Shown piece after piece: positions 5,254 to 6,425 of a DNA stretch of 6,425 nucleotides; the stretch's first letter is position 1; every line of letters starts with the position of its first letter. The stretch is from Acetobacteraceae bacterium (GTDB lineage Bacteria > Pseudomonadota > Alphaproteobacteria > Acetobacterales > Acetobacteraceae): assembly GCA_003164305.1 (NCBI GenBank), contig PLSZ01000316.1, positions 1-6,425 on the forward strand. The letters run 5' to 3'. The notes under the pieces are model-generated. The model did no database searches, was not told the DNA's origin, and saw only the letters and a program-made list of their open reading frames with translations. The position numbers were made by a program, and so were the translations under genes.

Positions 5254-6425
5254 TCATCGGAAATCGCGGGTCGGCACGCGCATGACGCGGGTTTCGTCGC
5301 CCACGCTGCGCAGCATCGCCGACAAATCGGTGATCTCGTCCGCGATCACGTGAATGACGCCGCTTTCCTTCTGCAATTTGCCGCGGCAGGCGAGCATCGT
5401 CGCGGACAGCAACACCCGCCGTTGCCGCTCGAACACCGACGGCCAGATGATCAGGTTGGCGTGACCGGTTTCATCCTCGATCGTCACGAACAACACGCCG
5501 CGCGCGCTGCCCGGCCGTTGCCGGACCAATACGATCCCGGCCACCGTCAGGCGTGAGCCGTCGCGCCGTTGGGCCAGATCGGCGCAGCGAACGATCCGGC
5601 GCTGCTCCAGCGTGGCGCGCAGGAACGACACCGGGTGATCGCGTAGGCTGAGGCCGACCGAGCGATAGTCCTCCACCACCTGGCGGCCTTTGGTCATCGC
5701 GGGGAGGTCGACCGCCGGTTCGTTCGCTTCGTCGTCGGCGTGATCGAACAACGGCAGCCGGTTGTCGGACAGGCCGCGAATAGCCCAGACCGCCTGACGC
5801 CGTTCCAGATTCAGGGCGAGAAACGAGTCAGCCTCGGCCAGGCGTTCCAGCGCCGCCACCGGCACATGGGCACGACGATGCAGATCCGGAATGGACCGGT
5901 ACGGCGTGCCGCGGGCGGCGATGATGGCGTCCGCGTGGTCGCTGGCGAGGCCTTTCACCATGCGGAAACCGAGACGGACCGCGTTGTGTTCCCCAAGGGG
6001 TTCAAGTGTGCAATCCCATGAGGAGGCGTTGATACAGACCGGCCTGATTACCACACCGTGATTTTCCGCGTCACGCACGATCTGCGCCGGCGCGTAAAAC
6101 CCCATCGGCTGCGCGTTCAGCAGCGCGGCGCAAAACACGTCCGGATGATGACATTTCAACCAGGCCGAGGCATAGGCGATCAACGCGAAACTGGCCGCGT
6201 GGCTCTCCGGAAAGCCATAGCTGCCGAAGCCCTCGATGCGGGAGAAGGTTTGTTCGGCGAATTCGCGCGTGTAATTGCGTTCGACCATGCCGTTGATCAT
6301 CTTGTCGCGAAAATGGCTGACGCCGCCGGTGAATTTGAAGGTCGCCATGCTGCGGCGCAGTTGATCGGCCTCCCCGGGTGTGAAGCCGGCGCAAACGATG
6401 GCGACCTGCATCGCCTGCTCCTGGA
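5254..6425 (-). CDS. dnaE2: Error-prone DNA polymerase DnaE2, C-terminal part (partial)
   Basis: A C-family polymerase used in damage-induced mutagenic translesion synthesis, usually with ImuA and ImuB. About 389 C-terminal residues are visible. The frame is open through the right edge, where [14 protein letters not shown] matches an internal conserved DnaE segment, so the Met at 6411 is not the start. Next come the conserved [17 protein letters not shown] and [20 protein letters not shown] stretches of the finger region. A helix-hairpin-helix region lies around fragment residues 155-215. [21 protein letters not shown] then leads into a C-terminal OB-fold (about 290-365, [13 protein letters not shown] to VIADEITDL). 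The end, PTRDFR, is typical of DnaE2. The catalytic Asp residues and PHP domain lie outside the window. imuA-imuB would be expected further right, upstream of this gene, but cannot be seen. No frameshift or stop is seen. Confidence 0.95.
   Translation of the reverse strand, partial: QEQAMQVAIVCAGFTPGEADQLRRSMATFKFTGGVSHFRDKMINGMVERNYTREFAEQTFSRIEGFGSYGFPESHAASFALIAYASAWLKCHHPDVFCAALLNAQPMGFYAPAQIVRDAENHGVVIRPVCINASSWDCTLEPLGEHNAVRLGFRMVKGLASDHADAIIAARGTPYRSIPDLHRRAHVPVAALERLAEADSFLALNLERRQAVWAIRGLSDNRLPLFDHADDEANEPAVDLPAMTKGRQVVEDYRSVGLSLRDHPVSFLRATLEQRRIVRCADLAQRRDGSRLTVAGIVLVRQRPGSARGVLFVTIEDETGHANLIIWPSVFERQRRVLLSATMLACRGKLQKESGVIHVIADEITDLSAMLRSVGDETRVMRVPTRDFR

Noticed and set aside
4265..5257. 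Minus-strand open frame opposite the ATPase
   Set aside because: The plus strand encodes all ABC ATPase motifs in order. The minus frame shows only shadow composition.

Overview
This 6.4 kb window is very GC-rich and looks like chromosomal sequence from an alphaproteobacterium, probably in or near the Acetobacteraceae/Rhodospirillales. That placement is inferred from protein style: an iron-type SodB, a mitochondrial NDUFAF6-like squalene-synthase-fold protein, a DnaE2 polymerase, and REP-like intergenic hairpins. No sequence search was possible. No rRNA, tRNA, CRISPR array, insertion sequence or phage gene is visible.

Layout, left to right. (1) sodB, minus strand (33-626), is a complete Fe superoxide dismutase with a strong ribosome binding site and a good sigma70-like promoter. 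(2) Divergent from it, a squalene/phytoene-synthase-fold gene (736-1587, plus) lacks both Asp-rich catalytic motifs. It therefore resembles the complex I assembly factor NDUFAF6 more than a terpene enzyme. (3) A 174-base gap (1588-1761) holds a decayed REP-like hairpin and a hairpin placed as a terminator for the next gene. (4) A lipoprotein lytic transglycosylase (1762-3021, minus) has an SLT domain, a Pro-rich repeat linker and an unrecognised His/Cys-containing tail. (5) A 372-base divergent intergenic region (3022-3393), locally AT-richer, carries promoter-like boxes and a perfect 7+7 inverted repeat. (6) A two-gene polysaccharide ABC exporter follows: Wzm-like permease (3394-4248) and Wzt-like ATPase without the C-terminal sugar-binding domain (4271-5029). 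(7) A 224-base convergent gap (5030-5253) contains a two-hairpin REP/BIME-like element. (8) The C-terminal third of error-prone polymerase DnaE2 (minus) runs off the right edge.

Functionally these are separate units: superoxide defence, probable respiratory complex assembly, cell wall remodelling, surface polysaccharide export and mutagenic DNA repair. Two of them (transglycosylase and glycan exporter) act at the envelope and share a divergent control region. I found no strong evidence for a new multi-gene system. The best second-look items are the transglycosylase tail domain, the inverted repeat between the divergent promoters, the catalytically stripped squalene-synthase-like protein, and two related hairpin repeats lying in opposite orientation.
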